The notes: generated by a model from the letters alone, not told the origin. A stretch of DNA of 64,000 nucleotides from Nitrospiraceae bacterium (GCA_019637075.1 JAHBWI010000008.1:1-64000), one strand, 5' to 3'. Shown: positions 1-10,129, counted from the stretch's first letter. Numbers and translations: made by a program.

Positions 1-54
1 GTATTAGGCGCGCCGCCAGCGTTCGTTCTGAGCCAGGATCAAACTCTCATAAAG
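1..54 (-). rRNA. 16S ribosomal RNA, 5' end (partial)
   Basis: The reverse complement contains the universal bacterial 16S start region (GAGTTTGATCCTGGCTCAG, the 27F primer site) followed by the conserved AACGCTGGCGGC block. Aligning GAGTTTGATC to E. coli position 9 puts the mature 5' end near base 54. The rest of the gene lies outside the window to the left. Confidence 0.97.
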
Positions 55-125
55 GTTCTACTTACATTGGACCCGAGGGCCACCTCTTCAATACACCTTA
101 CCTTGCTCATTTCTCGCTCTATTCA

Positions 126-139
126 GTTGTCAAAGAACC
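126..139 (-). promoter_or_regulatory. boxA-like rRNA antitermination element
   Basis: The minus strand reads GGTTCTTTGACAAC about 75 bases before the mature 16S end, close to the boxA consensus (TGCTCTTTAACA) bound by NusB/NusE in rRNA leaders. The gene for NusB is at 54355-54828. The call rests on sequence and position only. Confidence 0.6.
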
Positions 140-165
140 GTTCGCGTTCGTCACGCGAGCCGCGC

Positions 166-195
166 AATTTACTATGCTCGGCTTGACCCTGTCAA
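166..195 (-). promoter_or_regulatory. putative rRNA operon promoter
   Basis: On the minus strand a perfect TTGACA (-35, bases 195-190) is followed after 18 bases by TAAATT (-10, 171-166) and then by a GC-rich stretch (GCGCGGC). A GC-rich discriminator is typical of stringently controlled rRNA promoters. It lies about 115 bases upstream of the mature 16S end and upstream of boxA. The -10 is imperfect and the spacing is 1 base over optimum. Confidence 0.4.
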
Positions 196-354
196 GTGGG
201 TCGGTAACTTTTTTTGATCTGGGTTCCTGAGAATCCGTCGCGGGGATAACAACCGCATCGGCCACTAGGCTGGATCAAACGTGCATCTTTATACCAATCT
301 GGTTTTCTGGAGTCAAGCCTTGCTTTCAATTTTTTATTATCGCAGAGTAATCGC

Positions 355-1404
355 ATGAATTCGTGGCTCTCATTGAAGCGGCGCACCCTCTTGAAGCTCA
401 CTGGAATTGCGGCTTCCGCGGGCCTCACCGGTGGTTGCGACGCAGTAGGGTCGGTGTTCGGTCGCATGTTTGCCATGCCGCCTCGCGATACAAATTATTT
501 CACACCGAGCAATAAATTTTACGTCGTCAACTACTCCGATTCACCATTCAGCGTCTCACGAGACCTGCGCCAAGACGAATGGAAATGCAGCGTCAAAGGT
601 GAAGTGAAGAAGCCGCTGACGCTCGGTTGGCGCGATGTCCTTAATCGAGACACCTTCGAGCAAGTCTCGACCCTCATGTGCATCGACACACTGCCGGGCG
701 GCGACAGTCTCGGCAACGCGCGCTGGCGCGGCATTTCACTCAAAAAGCTGCTTCTTGAGGCCGGGGTGGACGAAGAAACGACGCGGGACATCGTCTTTCG
801 TGGGGCCGACGGCTACGATGACAGCATCCCGCTTGCGCGGGCGATGCAGGATAACGTCATGCTCGCGTTCCTGATGAACGGAGAAAAGCTCCCGAAGGAG
901 CATGGCTTTCCCCTGCGGCTCATCGTGCCCGGCCTCTACGGCATCAAGAACGTAAAGTGGATCATCGAAATCGAAGCCTACGCCGGAGATTACAAGGGCT
1001 ATTGGCAACGCAAAGGCTGGACGGACGACGGCACGATCAAGATTTTTTCACGCATCGATTCGCCAGGCCACTATCAAACCCTGCGTGGACCGGAGCAAAC
1101 CTTCCGAGGCATCGCATTCGGCGGCCCCAACTCCATCAGCAAAGTGGAGATCAGTCTAGACGCCGCAAGAACGTGGGACTCCTGCAAAATCGAAACGCCC
1201 ATGTCGCCCTTTTCGTGGGTGATCTGGAGCTACAGGTGGCGGCCGACAAAACGCGGCAAGTACCAGGTATCGGTGCGAGCGTGGGATACGGCGGGGCAAC
1301 TGCAGATCGCCGATATCGTGCGTCCGCAGCCGGCAGGCGCGAGCGGCCTGCACACCATCATCGCGGATGTCGACAACGTGGAGCCGAGGGGAGAGAAGAG
1401 ATAA
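355..1404 (+). CDS. Tat-exported sulfite-oxidase-family molybdopterin oxidoreductase
   Basis: 349 residues. The N-terminus has a twin-arginine motif (KRRTLLKL, residues 8-15), a hydrophobic stretch and GGC at the end of the signal, so it may be a Tat-exported lipoprotein. The body matches the oxidoreductase molybdopterin-binding fold of the SUOX/YedY family: Cys109 in LMCIDTLPGGDSLGNARW is the expected Mo-ligating cysteine followed by the conserved GN-RW-G block. The C-terminal third (about 240-335) resembles the Mo-co dimerisation (Ig-like) domain of sulfite oxidases. Substrate is unknown; the family includes sulfite oxidases and protein-methionine-sulfoxide reductases. No heme partner gene is adjacent. 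It diverges from the 16S gene. Confidence 0.85.
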   Translation: MNSWLSLKRRTLLKLTGIAASAGLTGGCDAVGSVFGRMFAMPPRDTNYFTPSNKFYVVNYSDSPFSVSRDLRQDEWKCSVKGEVKKPLTLGWRDVLNRDTFEQVSTLMCIDTLPGGDSLGNARWRGISLKKLLLEAGVDEETTRDIVFRGADGYDDSIPLARAMQDNVMLAFLMNGEKLPKEHGFPLRLIVPGLYGIKNVKWIIEIEAYAGDYKGYWQRKGWTDDGTIKIFSRIDSPGHYQTLRGPEQTFRGIAFGGPNSISKVEISLDAARTWDSCKIETPMSPFSWVIWSYRWRPTKRGKYQVSVRAWDTAGQLQIADIVRPQPAGASGLHTIIADVDNVEPRGEKR

Positions 1405-1468
1405 TACCGAGGAGGATCCAGCTCGACTTCCCGCGCTGGAGATCACAGAGCTTGATGACAGGCAGGTC

Positions 1469-2023
1469 TCAGTGAGTGCCAGCCCCCTCCGCCCGGGCGT
1501 TGGCTACCGTCGCAGCAAAATGTTCCACCAGGGCACGCAGGCCCTTTAGCACCGCATCCGACACTTCCTCTTTCGGACCGTACCCCAAAATCGCTTGATT
1601 CCACAGCGGGCTCTGACGACGCTGCGCCGTATACGCTCCGCCCGTGCAGTCCACGTGATAAGCGGCAATATACTGCTCTCCCACTGTCCACACCTCGCAT
1701 GCAAAGAATCCGAATTGGTGCAGCCGCTCGCCTGCGTCGGCCGATGGAATCCCGGAACCCTCAATCCCTACGCCTGGAATCCTATTGAGCAACGCGAGGC
1801 GGGCCAGGTCGGTCAACTCCCCACGCTTGATGCCGAGCCGCTCCGCTGTACCTTGGGTCTGAACCTCCACAGAAGCGAATCTCCTGATTTGTCTGAGGTC
1901 CGCGCTTGGAGAGCTTTCGCTCTCCCCGCTGACGCCCGGAGCGGCCGAAACCGGCACCTCGCCGGCGTAGACGGTGAACAGCGCAACAAAGAACCCCCAT
2001 GCCAGGCTTTTCTTCAACACCAT
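1469..2023 (-). CDS. exported hypothetical protein
   Basis: 184 residues from the ATG at 2023, which has a GGAGAGGAG ribosome-binding site; a longer upstream frame is less likely. Residues 1-28 form a clear signal peptide (Lys-Lys, hydrophobic core, AxA-like end). The mature part is small, with two cysteines (in FFACEVW and HVDCTGG) that could pair. I do not recognise the family. It is convergent with the preceding molybdoenzyme gene. Confidence 0.65.
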   Translation of the reverse strand: MVLKKSLAWGFFVALFTVYAGEVPVSAAPGVSGESESSPSADLRQIRRFASVEVQTQGTAERLGIKRGELTDLARLALLNRIPGVGIEGSGIPSADAGERLHQFGFFACEVWTVGEQYIAAYHVDCTGGAYTAQRRQSPLWNQAILGYGPKEEVSDAVLKGLRALVEHFAATVANARAEGAGTH

Positions 2024-2633
2024 CGAAGCTCCTCTCCGACACTGGTCTGCACTGCAATATCTGCAATGCGGCCTACTCTGCCACATTCCACGAAAGAGTT
2101 CATTGGAGAAATATCGTCACGGCCCCATCCAGCGGCAAATGACTCACCCTGACACAACAGCGCCGCCCACACTCCACTCGACTAGCCAACGCAGGCAATG
2201 GGAACAACATCGATTGAAGCTCAACTATCGGCGCGATGCTCTTCTGCATTGTGTCATGCTTGGACGGGCCGCCGGAGCTTGCCTCCAGCACGGGAGACCC
2301 GAAGAACGGATGGTCCGAAGCGAACCGGCGGAGTCAGTGATGTGCTCCAGGAAGTTGCACACGTTCCGTGTTTTCCCACATCGGTACGGATCTTGACTTG
2401 CCCATTCAACCCTAGGGTATCCAACCGATCAGCAACCGCTGATGCACAGAATCCACGCCGCCATAGCACTAGGCATGAAATTCTCCAATTAAAATACGGA
2501 GGGACAAATATCTGCAACTCGCGACCCAAATGGCCCTAGTTTAGTGACCTAGAAGTATGGTGAGATTTACCATCCCGGTCCGTATCGATCCACCGGCCCT
2601 GAGCATCACCACTCCCAGAGTCGGAAGGTACGA
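2024..2633. other. 610-base intergenic region
   Basis: Divergent upstream region of the exported protein (minus) and the hybrid sensor kinase (plus). Short frames here have no ribosome-binding site or recognisable product. No RNA gene or clear repeat was seen; both promoters are presumably here. Confidence 0.5.
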
Positions 2634-5600
2634 ATGAGCCCTGCGATCAGGATTCTCAGCCGCCTCCCTTCTGGGATGCCCCAGACATCCAACTCTTCCC
2701 TCATTGCGCTGGAACAGACCAAGCTACTCTTTGGGAATTTTCGCATCGGCGCAATCGCAATTTTTCTCAACGCCGTCTTTCTGACGCTGGCGCAGTGGAA
2801 CGTGGTTTCCCATCGAGGCGCCGCGCTGTGGCTGGCCTATATGCTGCTGGTGCTCGCCGGCCGCATCGGCCTCTGGTACGCGTACGCTCAACATGGTGCT
2901 GCAGACCAGACCTCGACTCCATGGCGAGAGCGCTACATCCTTGGCTCTACCGCCACTGCCATCGGCTGGGGTGCGGCTTCGTTCATCCTCTACCCTCCGG
3001 ACTCGTTCTTCCATCAGCTGTTCCTGACATTCGTCGTGGCCGGCATGACGGCAGGCGCTGTCGCGGCCCTCAGTCCCATCTTCAGCGCCTATCTGCTGTC
3101 GGCGGGGTTCACCGTGGTCCCGCTGATCGGACGGCTTGTCTGGGGAGGCCAGGAACTGCATGACCTCATGGGAGGCATGGTCGTCCTGTTCTTTCTGGCC
3201 ACAACGATTGCGGCGCGCAACATGAGCCACGCGATTGAGACGGGACTGGCGCTGCGCTTTCAGAATCAGGATCTCTCACAAACCTTGGCCCAGAGCGAAG
3301 AAGAGCTTCGGATGCTGCACGAGGCGGGCCCCTCGATGTTCTTCACGCTGGATGAATCCGGTCGGATTCTGAGCGCCAACCGCTTAGTCGTCGACAAGCT
3401 CGGCTATTCCGTGGATACCCTGCAGCAACAGCCCATCCTCTCCCTCATCCGTGACGAGGACCGGCCCACCGTGGAGCAGGCCCTCCCCACACTCACGCAG
3501 CCCCCCTGGCCCGTCCATCGGTGGCAGGTTCGACTGCGACGAGCGAACGGCAGTGATATTTGGATTGAGGCTGATGCCAGAGCCATCCGTTCGGTCAACG
3601 ACGGATTGCTCCTCTTTGTCGTCGCCCAAGACGTGACCGAGCGGAAGCGAACCGAGGACGCGTTGCGGGACTCTCAAGAACTCGTGAACTCCATTTTGGA
3701 GCATCTCCCGAACATGGTCTTCGTAAAAGACGCGCGAGACCTGCGGTTTGTTCGGTTCAACAAAACCGGCGAGGAGCTGCTCGGCTACTCGCGATCGGAG
3801 CTGCTCGGCAAGTCCGACTACGATTTTTTCCCGAAGGCCGAAGCCGACTTTTTTACAGAGAAAGACCGTGAGGTGCTGAAGCACGCGCACTTGGTCGATA
3901 TCCCCGCCGAGCCGATCCAAACCAAGGAAAAAGGGACCCGGTACCTCCATACCAAGAAGATTCCGTTGCTCGATTCGACCGGGACCGCACGCTACCTACT
4001 CGGCATCTCGGAGGATATCACCGAACAACGTGAGGCGCGCGAGCGCCTGGCCCTCTATCGGGAGATCATTTCGAAATCGACCGATGCCATTGTCATCTTC
4101 GATCTCTCCGGTCATTACATCGAACAGAACGCTGCAAATCGCCGCCTCCTGGGCTACTCAAACGAGGAGATCGCGGGCAAAAGCCCGGCCATTCATTTGG
4201 GTGGAGTGCAGTTTTCCACGATCATGGAATCGCTGACCGGCACCGGTCGATTCCGTGGCGAGGCGCTCAGCACCGCAAAAGACGGCACCAAAATCCCCAT
4301 CGACCTAAACTGTTTCGCGGTTTTCGACGAGGAAGGACAGCCCATCTGCTACGTCGGCATCAAACGAAACATCACCGAGCGAAAGCTGGCCGAGGAAGAA
4401 CTGCGCCGGACACACGCCGAGCTCGAACAGCGCGTGGCCATGCGCACGGCGGAGCTGACGGCAGCCTACCATACGCTGCAGAAGGAAGTAAGCGATCGGG
4501 AGCGCGCCGAGCAGGCGCTGCGCAGTTCGGCTGACCGCACCATCCGATACCAGCAGGCACTCCTCACACTCGCCAAGGAACAGGCCAGACCGGCGGCCTC
4601 AGGACTGCCTTCCGTGCTGCGCCGGATCACCTCCCTGGTCGGCGAAACTCTGGATGTGCAGCGGGTAGGCATATGGCTGTGTGGCACTGACCGAAACACG
4701 CTGGTCTGTGAGGACCTCTTCCACCTTCCGACCCGCACACACCAGCGAGGCGCCACCCTGGATGTCCGGGCGACACCGACCTTTTTCACCGCCTTGGAGG
4801 AAAGCTCGGTGCTTGCGGCAACGGATGCGCGGTCGGACCCGCGCACGGCAGAGTTCCTAGACAGTTACCTCATTCCGCAGGGCATCACCTCCATACTCGA
4901 TGCCCCGATTCGCCTCGACGGCCGGGTCATCGGCGTTCTGTGCTGCGAGCATATCGGGCCGGTTCGCACCTGGGCTCCGGAGCATGTCAGTTTCGCCAGC
5001 GAGGTGTCCAAGAGCGTCTCGTTGCACATTCAATCTCAGCAGCGACGACAACTGGAGGACCAGTTTCGGCAGGCGCAAAAACTCGAGGCGATCGGCCGCC
5101 TGGCGGGCGGCATCGCCCACGACTTCAACAACATGCTCACCGTGGTCCTGGGCTATTGCGGTTTGATCCTGCAGCAATCCACCCCCGCCGATCCACGGCA
5201 CCGGCAGATCGTGGAAATCCAACGAGCGGGTGAGCGGGCGATGACGCTGACCAGGCAACTCCTGACCTTTAGCCGGAAACAAGTCATCCAACCCCGTCTG
5301 CTGAACGTGGCCACACTGGTCACCGACTTGACCAAGATGCTGAAACGGCTGATCGGTGAGGACGTGGAGTTGCAGACATCTCTGAATCAGAGCCTGTCGC
5401 TGATATTGGCCGACCCCGGACAACTCGAACAGGCGATCGTGAACCTGGCCGTCAATGCGCGTGACGCGATGCCCCACGGAGGTCGTCTCACCATCGAAGC
5501 CATCAATGAGATCGTCAAGGAACCGCGCGCGGTCGATTCAGGCATTCTCCAACCGGGCGACTACGTCAGGCTCACGCTGCAAGATACGGGGATCGGGATA

Positions 5601-6251
5601 CCTGAGGACCTGCGCGGTCAGATTTTCGAACCTTTCTTCACGACGAAGGACCCTGGAAAGGGCACAGGGCTTGGCCTGGCCATGGTGCACGGGGCGGTCA
5701 CGCAATGCGGAGGCGCCATCGAGGTGCTCACCGAGGAAGGCCTAGGATCTTCGTTCCGACTGTATTTCCCGAAGGCCAAAACCGGTTCCACCGCCAAACC
5801 GACCCCGGTCGCAACCCTCCCGTTAACACGCGGCACCGAGGCCATTCTATTGGTGGAAGACGACGAGACGGTGCGGGAGCTGGCGCGAGAAACGCTGATT
5901 ACGCAGGGCTATTCGGTCTTCGAGGTAGGCAACGGCCTGGAGGCGATTGAATTTCTCGAGAAGTCCCCCTCCCGCATCGACCTGCTCCTCTCGGACACGA
6001 TTATGCCGAAGATGGGCGGGGTAGAGTTGTTTCAGCGTGTGGCATCGACGCGACCCGACCTCAGAATCCTACTCATGTCGGGCTATTCTGGAGACAAGAC
6101 CCCTCTGCCGGATTTGGCGCATGCGTCGTTTGCGTTCCTGCAGAAACCCTTCAGTCCCACCGAGCTGTGTAGGAAGGTGCGGGAAGTGCTGGACCGCCGA
6201 CCAGAGGAAGCAGCCGCGGCATTTGGCTCCGAAAAGGACCCGGTGGGCTAA
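2634..6251 (+). CDS. membrane hybrid sensor histidine kinase (PAS3-GAF-HisKA-HATPase-REC)
   Basis: 1205 residues; the ATG is preceded by GGAAGG. Order: about five to six membrane segments (residues 35-200), three PAS domains (about 225-340, 345-465, 470-590), a coiled linker rich in Ala/Glu/Arg (590-650), a GAF domain (about 655-805), then a HisKA box with His829 in LAGGIAHDFNNML, an HATPase domain with N-box (VNLAVNARDAMP) and G-boxes (DTGIGI, GTGLGLAMV), and a C-terminal receiver whose phospho-acceptor is Asp1121 in LLLSDTIMP. It should sense a membrane or small-molecule signal and relay phosphate internally. No output regulator is adjacent, so the target is unknown. Confidence 0.93.
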   Translation: MSPAIRILSRLPSGMPQTSNSSLIALEQTKLLFGNFRIGAIAIFLNAVFLTLAQWNVVSHRGAALWLAYMLLVLAGRIGLWYAYAQHGAADQTSTPWRERYILGSTATAIGWGAASFILYPPDSFFHQLFLTFVVAGMTAGAVAALSPIFSAYLLSAGFTVVPLIGRLVWGGQELHDLMGGMVVLFFLATTIAARNMSHAIETGLALRFQNQDLSQTLAQSEEELRMLHEAGPSMFFTLDESGRILSANRLVVDKLGYSVDTLQQQPILSLIRDEDRPTVEQALPTLTQPPWPVHRWQVRLRRANGSDIWIEADARAIRSVNDGLLLFVVAQDVTERKRTEDALRDSQELVNSILEHLPNMVFVKDARDLRFVRFNKTGEELLGYSRSELLGKSDYDFFPKAEADFFTEKDREVLKHAHLVDIPAEPIQTKEKGTRYLHTKKIPLLDSTGTARYLLGISEDITEQREARERLALYREIISKSTDAIVIFDLSGHYIEQNAANRRLLGYSNEEIAGKSPAIHLGGVQFSTIMESLTGTGRFRGEALSTAKDGTKIPIDLNCFAVFDEEGQPICYVGIKRNITERKLAEEELRRTHAELEQRVAMRTAELTAAYHTLQKEVSDRERAEQALRSSADRTIRYQQALLTLAKEQARPAASGLPSVLRRITSLVGETLDVQRVGIWLCGTDRNTLVCEDLFHLPTRTHQRGATLDVRATPTFFTALEESSVLAATDARSDPRTAEFLDSYLIPQGITSILDAPIRLDGRVIGVLCCEHIGPVRTWAPEHVSFASEVSKSVSLHIQSQQRRQLEDQFRQAQKLEAIGRLAGGIAHDFNNMLTVVLGYCGLILQQSTPADPRHRQIVEIQRAGERAMTLTRQLLTFSRKQVIQPRLLNVATLVTDLTKMLKRLIGEDVELQTSLNQSLSLILADPGQLEQAIVNLAVNARDAMPHGGRLTIEAINEIVKEPRAVDSGILQPGDYVRLTLQDTGIGIPEDLRGQIFEPFFTTKDPGKGTGLGLAMVHGAVTQCGGAIEVLTEEGLGSSFRLYFPKAKTGSTAKPTPVATLPLTRGTEAILLVEDDETVRELARETLITQGYSVFEVGNGLEAIEFLEKSPSRIDLLLSDTIMPKMGGVELFQRVASTRPDLRILLMSGYSGDKTPLPDLAHASFAFLQKPFSPTELCRKVREVLDRRPEEAAAAFGSEKDPVG

Positions 6252-6719
6252 TTCGTCGGGTCAGCCCGCACCGCTCCATTCTCGAAGCTACGGTTCCCCT
6301 GCTGACCGCTTCTCGCCAGATTGAAACGTGAAACCTTTCCGCCGATTCCCCACCGACGGCGGTTTGAGAAACTCACGAGCCGACTGCGGCCACAGCTCAT
6401 TGGCCTCCTCGTCTCGCCTGGGATCTGCATGAACGTGACGGACCGGACGGATCTGTTTTTGTTCCATAACAGCCCTCCATTTCCCGCGGTTCGGAAGCAG
6501 CACCTGATTTATTCTCGCACGTCGCCCCCGATTGTCGATACATTTCTTTGATCCGGCGTAGGGGTAAGCCGGGCGACCCACTTTCGGGACACCCCCTTCC
6601 ACGATCTCGGCCGTTCGTCCGTCGAACTTGACGGCACTCCTTCCCCAAGGTCATGCTGTCGTTTGATTTCTCCCCGTTTCCCGCTGAACTGCGTGCCACG
6701 TTTCATGCAGGAGGACACC
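6252..6719. other. 468-base intergenic region
   Basis: Region between the sensor kinase and the hydrolase. Several short frames overlap on both strands but none has a ribosome-binding site plus a recognisable product. I see no RNA gene or strong terminator. Confidence 0.45.
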
Positions 6720-7640
6720 ATGCCACGGATTTCCCTCATCGCACTGGCCCTAGTCTTAATGTTGGCCGGTTGCACGACTCCAACTGCTCCTACGACTCCC
6801 CCCACGGACCGTCAGGCCGGGATGGCTCGTGCCCGTATCAGCCAGCCGGTCAGCACGCCGACTCAGCCGACGAGGCGAACGGTCAACTTGCCTGGGGTGC
6901 AATTAAGTATCCTCGAAGCCGGTAACGGGGACCCGGTGATCTATGTGCATGGTGTGGTAACGACCAGCAACATCTTTCCGAAGCATGTGGCGGCCTACTC
7001 GCCGGCCTATCGTGGCATCGCGGTAGACTTGCGCGGCTACGGCGAGTCCGAGAAGACCCCGAGCGGCTCCAACATCGATCAGTTCGTGGCCGATCTCATT
7101 GCCCTGGCGGATCACTTGGACATTCGCAAGCCCGTATGGGTGGGGGTCTCGATGGGCGGGATGATTCTGCAGCGGCTCGCGCTGACCCATCCGGATCGCG
7201 TGCGAGCGCTGGTGTTGGTCTCCACGACCGATGGCGCGATGATCCTCGACAAAGACCTCCCCACCATCGGCATAGACCGCGACTACCGGGAGGTCTCAAA
7301 ACATATCATCGTAGAGAGCTTCCCTGCGGGCACGAACCCTCGCCTATATCAGCCCCTACTGGACCGTATCTCCACCTGGAACGGGGACGTGCTGCGTGAA
7401 GCCCTCACCTCGATGTCCCGATTCGATCTCCACGGCCGGCTGACCGCGATCACCGCACCGACCTTGATCATGGTCGGCGCGAAGGATGACGTCGCGACGC
7501 CGGCGATCGCCAAGGGCATTCAGAGCCAAATTGCGGGGTCACAACTCGTCGAGTTCGATACGGGCCACTTCATGATGGCCGAAAACCCGGAACAGTTTCA
7601 GTCGGTCCTTGGCGCGTTTCTGACGAGCCTCCCGCGCTGA
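6720..7640 (+). CDS. alpha/beta-hydrolase lipoprotein
   Basis: 306 residues from the ATG at 6720, chosen because AGGAGG lies just upstream and the protein then begins with a lipoprotein signal ending in LAGC. The fold is a classical alpha/beta hydrolase: HGVVTT oxyanion segment, nucleophile elbow GVSMGG with Ser144, acid in VGAKDD, and His in DTGHFM. It is most similar in layout to 3-oxoadipate enol-lactonase/haloperoxidase-type hydrolases but the substrate cannot be inferred. The lipobox implies anchoring at the outer side of a membrane, unusual for this family. Confidence 0.88.
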   Translation: MPRISLIALALVLMLAGCTTPTAPTTPPTDRQAGMARARISQPVSTPTQPTRRTVNLPGVQLSILEAGNGDPVIYVHGVVTTSNIFPKHVAAYSPAYRGIAVDLRGYGESEKTPSGSNIDQFVADLIALADHLDIRKPVWVGVSMGGMILQRLALTHPDRVRALVLVSTTDGAMILDKDLPTIGIDRDYREVSKHIIVESFPAGTNPRLYQPLLDRISTWNGDVLREALTSMSRFDLHGRLTAITAPTLIMVGAKDDVATPAIAKGIQSQIAGSQLVEFDTGHFMMAENPEQFQSVLGAFLTSLPR

Positions 7641-7655
7641 TCCATGCGGAGCGGG

Positions 7656-8297
7656 TTACCCACCGGGCAACCGTCGCGGCCGTCTCGATACAGTCGACGC
7701 GAACTCCGCCCCGAGACGGCGGAGTTCCACCTCGCTTAGGTCTCGCCACTCGCCCGGCGACAACTTTCCCAGCACGACCGGCCCGATGGCCACGCGCACG
7801 AGCCGGAGCGCTGGATGCCCCACGGCGGCCGTCATGCGGCGGACCTGCCGGTTCATTCCCTCGCGCAGGGTAATCTCAATCCAGCACGTCGGAACGGTTT
7901 TGCGAAACCGAATCGGCACGGGCCGTGGCGGCAGTTCCGGCTCAGACTCCAGCATCCGCACCTCGGCCGGTCTAGTCTTCGTCCCGCCCAACAGGACCCC
8001 CTCACGAAGCGCTGCCAGCGCGCCCTCGTCGGGTATACGCTCAACTTGCACCCAATAGGTTTTCGGCAACTTGTGTTGCGGGTCCGTGATCTGGTGGGCC
8101 AATCGTCCGTCGGAGGTTAGAAGAAGCAGCCCTTCGCTGTCGCGATCCAACCGACCAGCGGCATAGACGCTCGGCACCTGGACGTAGTCGGCCAATGTTG
8201 GCCTCCCCTCGGGATCGGTAAAACAGCACAACACGTTATAGGGCTTGTTCAACGCGAGGGTCCTGGGAAGCGCAGCAGGACTAGTGCGCATCAGCAC
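7656..8297 (-). CDS. rluE: 23S rRNA pseudouridine synthase, RluE type
   Basis: 213 residues. It has the RsuA/RluB/E/F-family catalytic segment AGRLDRDSEGLLLLT with the catalytic Asp, the NKPYNVL start motif and REGMNRQVRRM. There is no N-terminal S4 domain, as in RluE, which modifies U2457 in E. coli 23S rRNA. It is convergent with the hydrolase (15-base gap). A second, S4-containing paralogue is at 15537-16436. Confidence 0.88.
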   Translation of the reverse strand: MLMRTSPAALPRTLALNKPYNVLCCFTDPEGRPTLADYVQVPSVYAAGRLDRDSEGLLLLTSDGRLAHQITDPQHKLPKTYWVQVERIPDEGALAALREGVLLGGTKTRPAEVRMLESEPELPPRPVPIRFRKTVPTCWIEITLREGMNRQVRRMTAAVGHPALRLVRVAIGPVVLGKLSPGEWRDLSEVELRRLGAEFASTVSRRPRRLPGG

Positions 8298-8366
8298 ACA
8301 ACCAACAGACGGGGAAATCCTTCGTTGAAATGCGCGATCACGACAGGGGTAACGAGCGGAGGCTGG

Positions 8367-8972
8367 TCAGAACAGCCGCTTGAAACGCGCGGCATACTCT
8401 TCCGGCGGAACGGAGGTGGGAAAGAAGTTGGACTTTCCCTGAGAAGTAATTCTGGTTCGGACTAGCAGGCTACCGTCCCCCTCCACGGTGAGCTCTTGTT
8501 CGGTCGTAGAGATGACGCGAACCGGCTCCGGCACCTGATCGCCTTGCACACGCATGCGTTGGATCACGATGTGATTCGGCTGGCACACCACCCGGTCTTC
8601 CGGTTGCAGATCCAACTGGTGTGACGCAATGGTGCCCTCGTGCCGATTGATCAATTCGAGCGTGTCGTCGTGCAGCACCTCGACGCGTTCGGCGCCCTGC
8701 ACCAATTCCGCCTTCGGCGACAATCCCAGCATAGCGTTGAGCGTCAGCTTGGCATTGCGGTTTCGATAAAAATCGACCGTCCCCGGCAACGCTTCTCCAT
8801 ACAGCTCATAAACTCCACCGATTTTGGGACATTCCGGGGCCGCCAGTGTGGGTTTCAAATTTTGGCTCGGCGGCATGCCCGCAGATTGGCAACCAACCAG
8901 CCACAGAAGCGCGGCCGCACCCGCAAAGCGGATTGAGCGCGACCAGCGATGGTCATGTGAGCAAATCACCAT
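8367..8972 (-). CDS. putative lipoprotein, unknown function
   Basis: 201 residues. A long basic N-terminus leads to a hydrophobic stretch and lipobox-like LVGC (residues 25-28). The remainder is about 170 residues of mixed beta-rich character with one other cysteine pair region (ECPK and VVCQP). No family recognised. The 5' flank of about 220 bases separates it from the divergent zinc peptidase. Confidence 0.6.
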   Translation of the reverse strand: MVICSHDHRWSRSIRFAGAAALLWLVGCQSAGMPPSQNLKPTLAAPECPKIGGVYELYGEALPGTVDFYRNRNAKLTLNAMLGLSPKAELVQGAERVEVLHDDTLELINRHEGTIASHQLDLQPEDRVVCQPNHIVIQRMRVQGDQVPEPVRVISTTEQELTVEGDGSLLVRTRITSQGKSNFFPTSVPPEEYAARFKRLF

Positions 8973-9196
8973 ACGTGAAGTCTAGCGAAGCGAGCGCAGG
9001 GTTGTCCAGGCAGAAAGTCACTCGTATTTCGTGGCGCACAACATTGAACAGAGCGGCTCGACCTGGAACAGGCCCTCCCTGGAGCGAAGCGTCGGCTGCG
9101 CCTAATCAGACTTGCACCGACCGGCCCGATGTGATTCCATCGGACTGCACCCGACGACTCCGGACCGTGGTGCGACAGTCAATGTGGAGGCTCGCC

Positions 9197-10057
9197 ATGC
9201 GCTGGGAAGGTCAACGCGAAAGCGACAACATCGAAGATCGCCGCGGCATCGCTGTCGGCCGGCCCGGCGTCGGGATCGGCATTGGTGGGCTGGTACTTGT
9301 CCTAGCCGTCAGCTTTCTCACCGGGACCAATCCCCTGACGATTCTGAATCTGCTCAACGGTGTGCAAGAGATCACGGCGCCTCCCGTCTCTGACCAGGCC
9401 GGCCGCACCGGCGCACCCAGCGACACACTCGGGAAGTTTGCGTCGGTGGTGTTGGCCGACACAGAAGACACCTGGCGCGCGCTGCTTCCAAAGCTCGGCC
9501 AGACCTACGAGGAACCTCAGTTGGTCCTCTTTACCGGCGCAGTCCGATCCGCCTGCGGCACGGCCTCAGCCGCCGTCGGTCCCTTCTATTGCCCCAACGA
9601 TCGCAAAGTCTACCTCGACCTGTCCTTTTTTGATGACATGGCCAAACGGCTGGGCGCCCCAGGCGATTTTGCCCAGGCATACGTGATTGCACACGAAATC
9701 GGCCATCATGTGCAAACCCTGTTAGGAGTCGCCGACCAGGTCTCACGGCAGCAGCATCGTGCATCGCGGGCTGAAGGCAACGGGCTCTCCGTGCGAATGG
9801 AGTTGCAGGCTGATTGCCTGGCCGGTGTGTGGGGATACCATGCCCAATCCCATCGCAATCTGATCGAGCCCGGCGATTTCGAAGAAGGACTGCGAGCTGC
9901 AGCGGCGATCGGAGACGACCGGCTCCAAAAGATGGGGCAGGGCTACGTGCAGCCGGAAAGTTGGACCCATGGGTCCTCCGAACAACGGATGAGTTGGCTC
10001 CGACGCGGCCTCCGATCCGGTGATCCCGCTGCCTGCGATACGTTTTCAGCCGGATGA
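9197..10057 (+). CDS. neutral zinc metallopeptidase, YpfJ family
   Basis: 286 residues from the ATG at 9197, preceded by GGAGG; the reading frame is open further upstream but without a good start. The N-terminus is MRWEGQRESDNIEDRR followed by a single membrane segment (about 25-45), typical of this family. The zinc site is H166-E-I-G-H170, with a downstream conserved Glu in ELQADCLAG. The C-terminal part carries the family blocks AAAIGDDRLQ and THGSSEQR. The protein is predicted to be anchored with the peptidase outside the cytoplasm; physiological substrate unknown. Confidence 0.92.
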   Translation: MRWEGQRESDNIEDRRGIAVGRPGVGIGIGGLVLVLAVSFLTGTNPLTILNLLNGVQEITAPPVSDQAGRTGAPSDTLGKFASVVLADTEDTWRALLPKLGQTYEEPQLVLFTGAVRSACGTASAAVGPFYCPNDRKVYLDLSFFDDMAKRLGAPGDFAQAYVIAHEIGHHVQTLLGVADQVSRQQHRASRAEGNGLSVRMELQADCLAGVWGYHAQSHRNLIEPGDFEEGLRAAAAIGDDRLQKMGQGYVQPESWTHGSSEQRMSWLRRGLRSGDPAACDTFSAG

Positions 10058-10129
10058 TCCCGGTTGGGCTTCCAATTTAGCCTTGCGCTGTTTGAAGACC
10101 GTTCTCCCACTTCCCTTTTGGAGGCGCAT

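Noticed and set aside
128-133. TTGACA on the minus strand as a -35 box of the rRNA promoter
   Set aside because: It is part of the boxA-like element, and no -10 lies at the right distance.
8846-9196. N-terminal extension of the zinc peptidase frame
   Set aside because: The extra 117 residues are not family-like and overlap the divergent lipoprotein gene; a good ribosome-binding site precedes the ATG at 9197.
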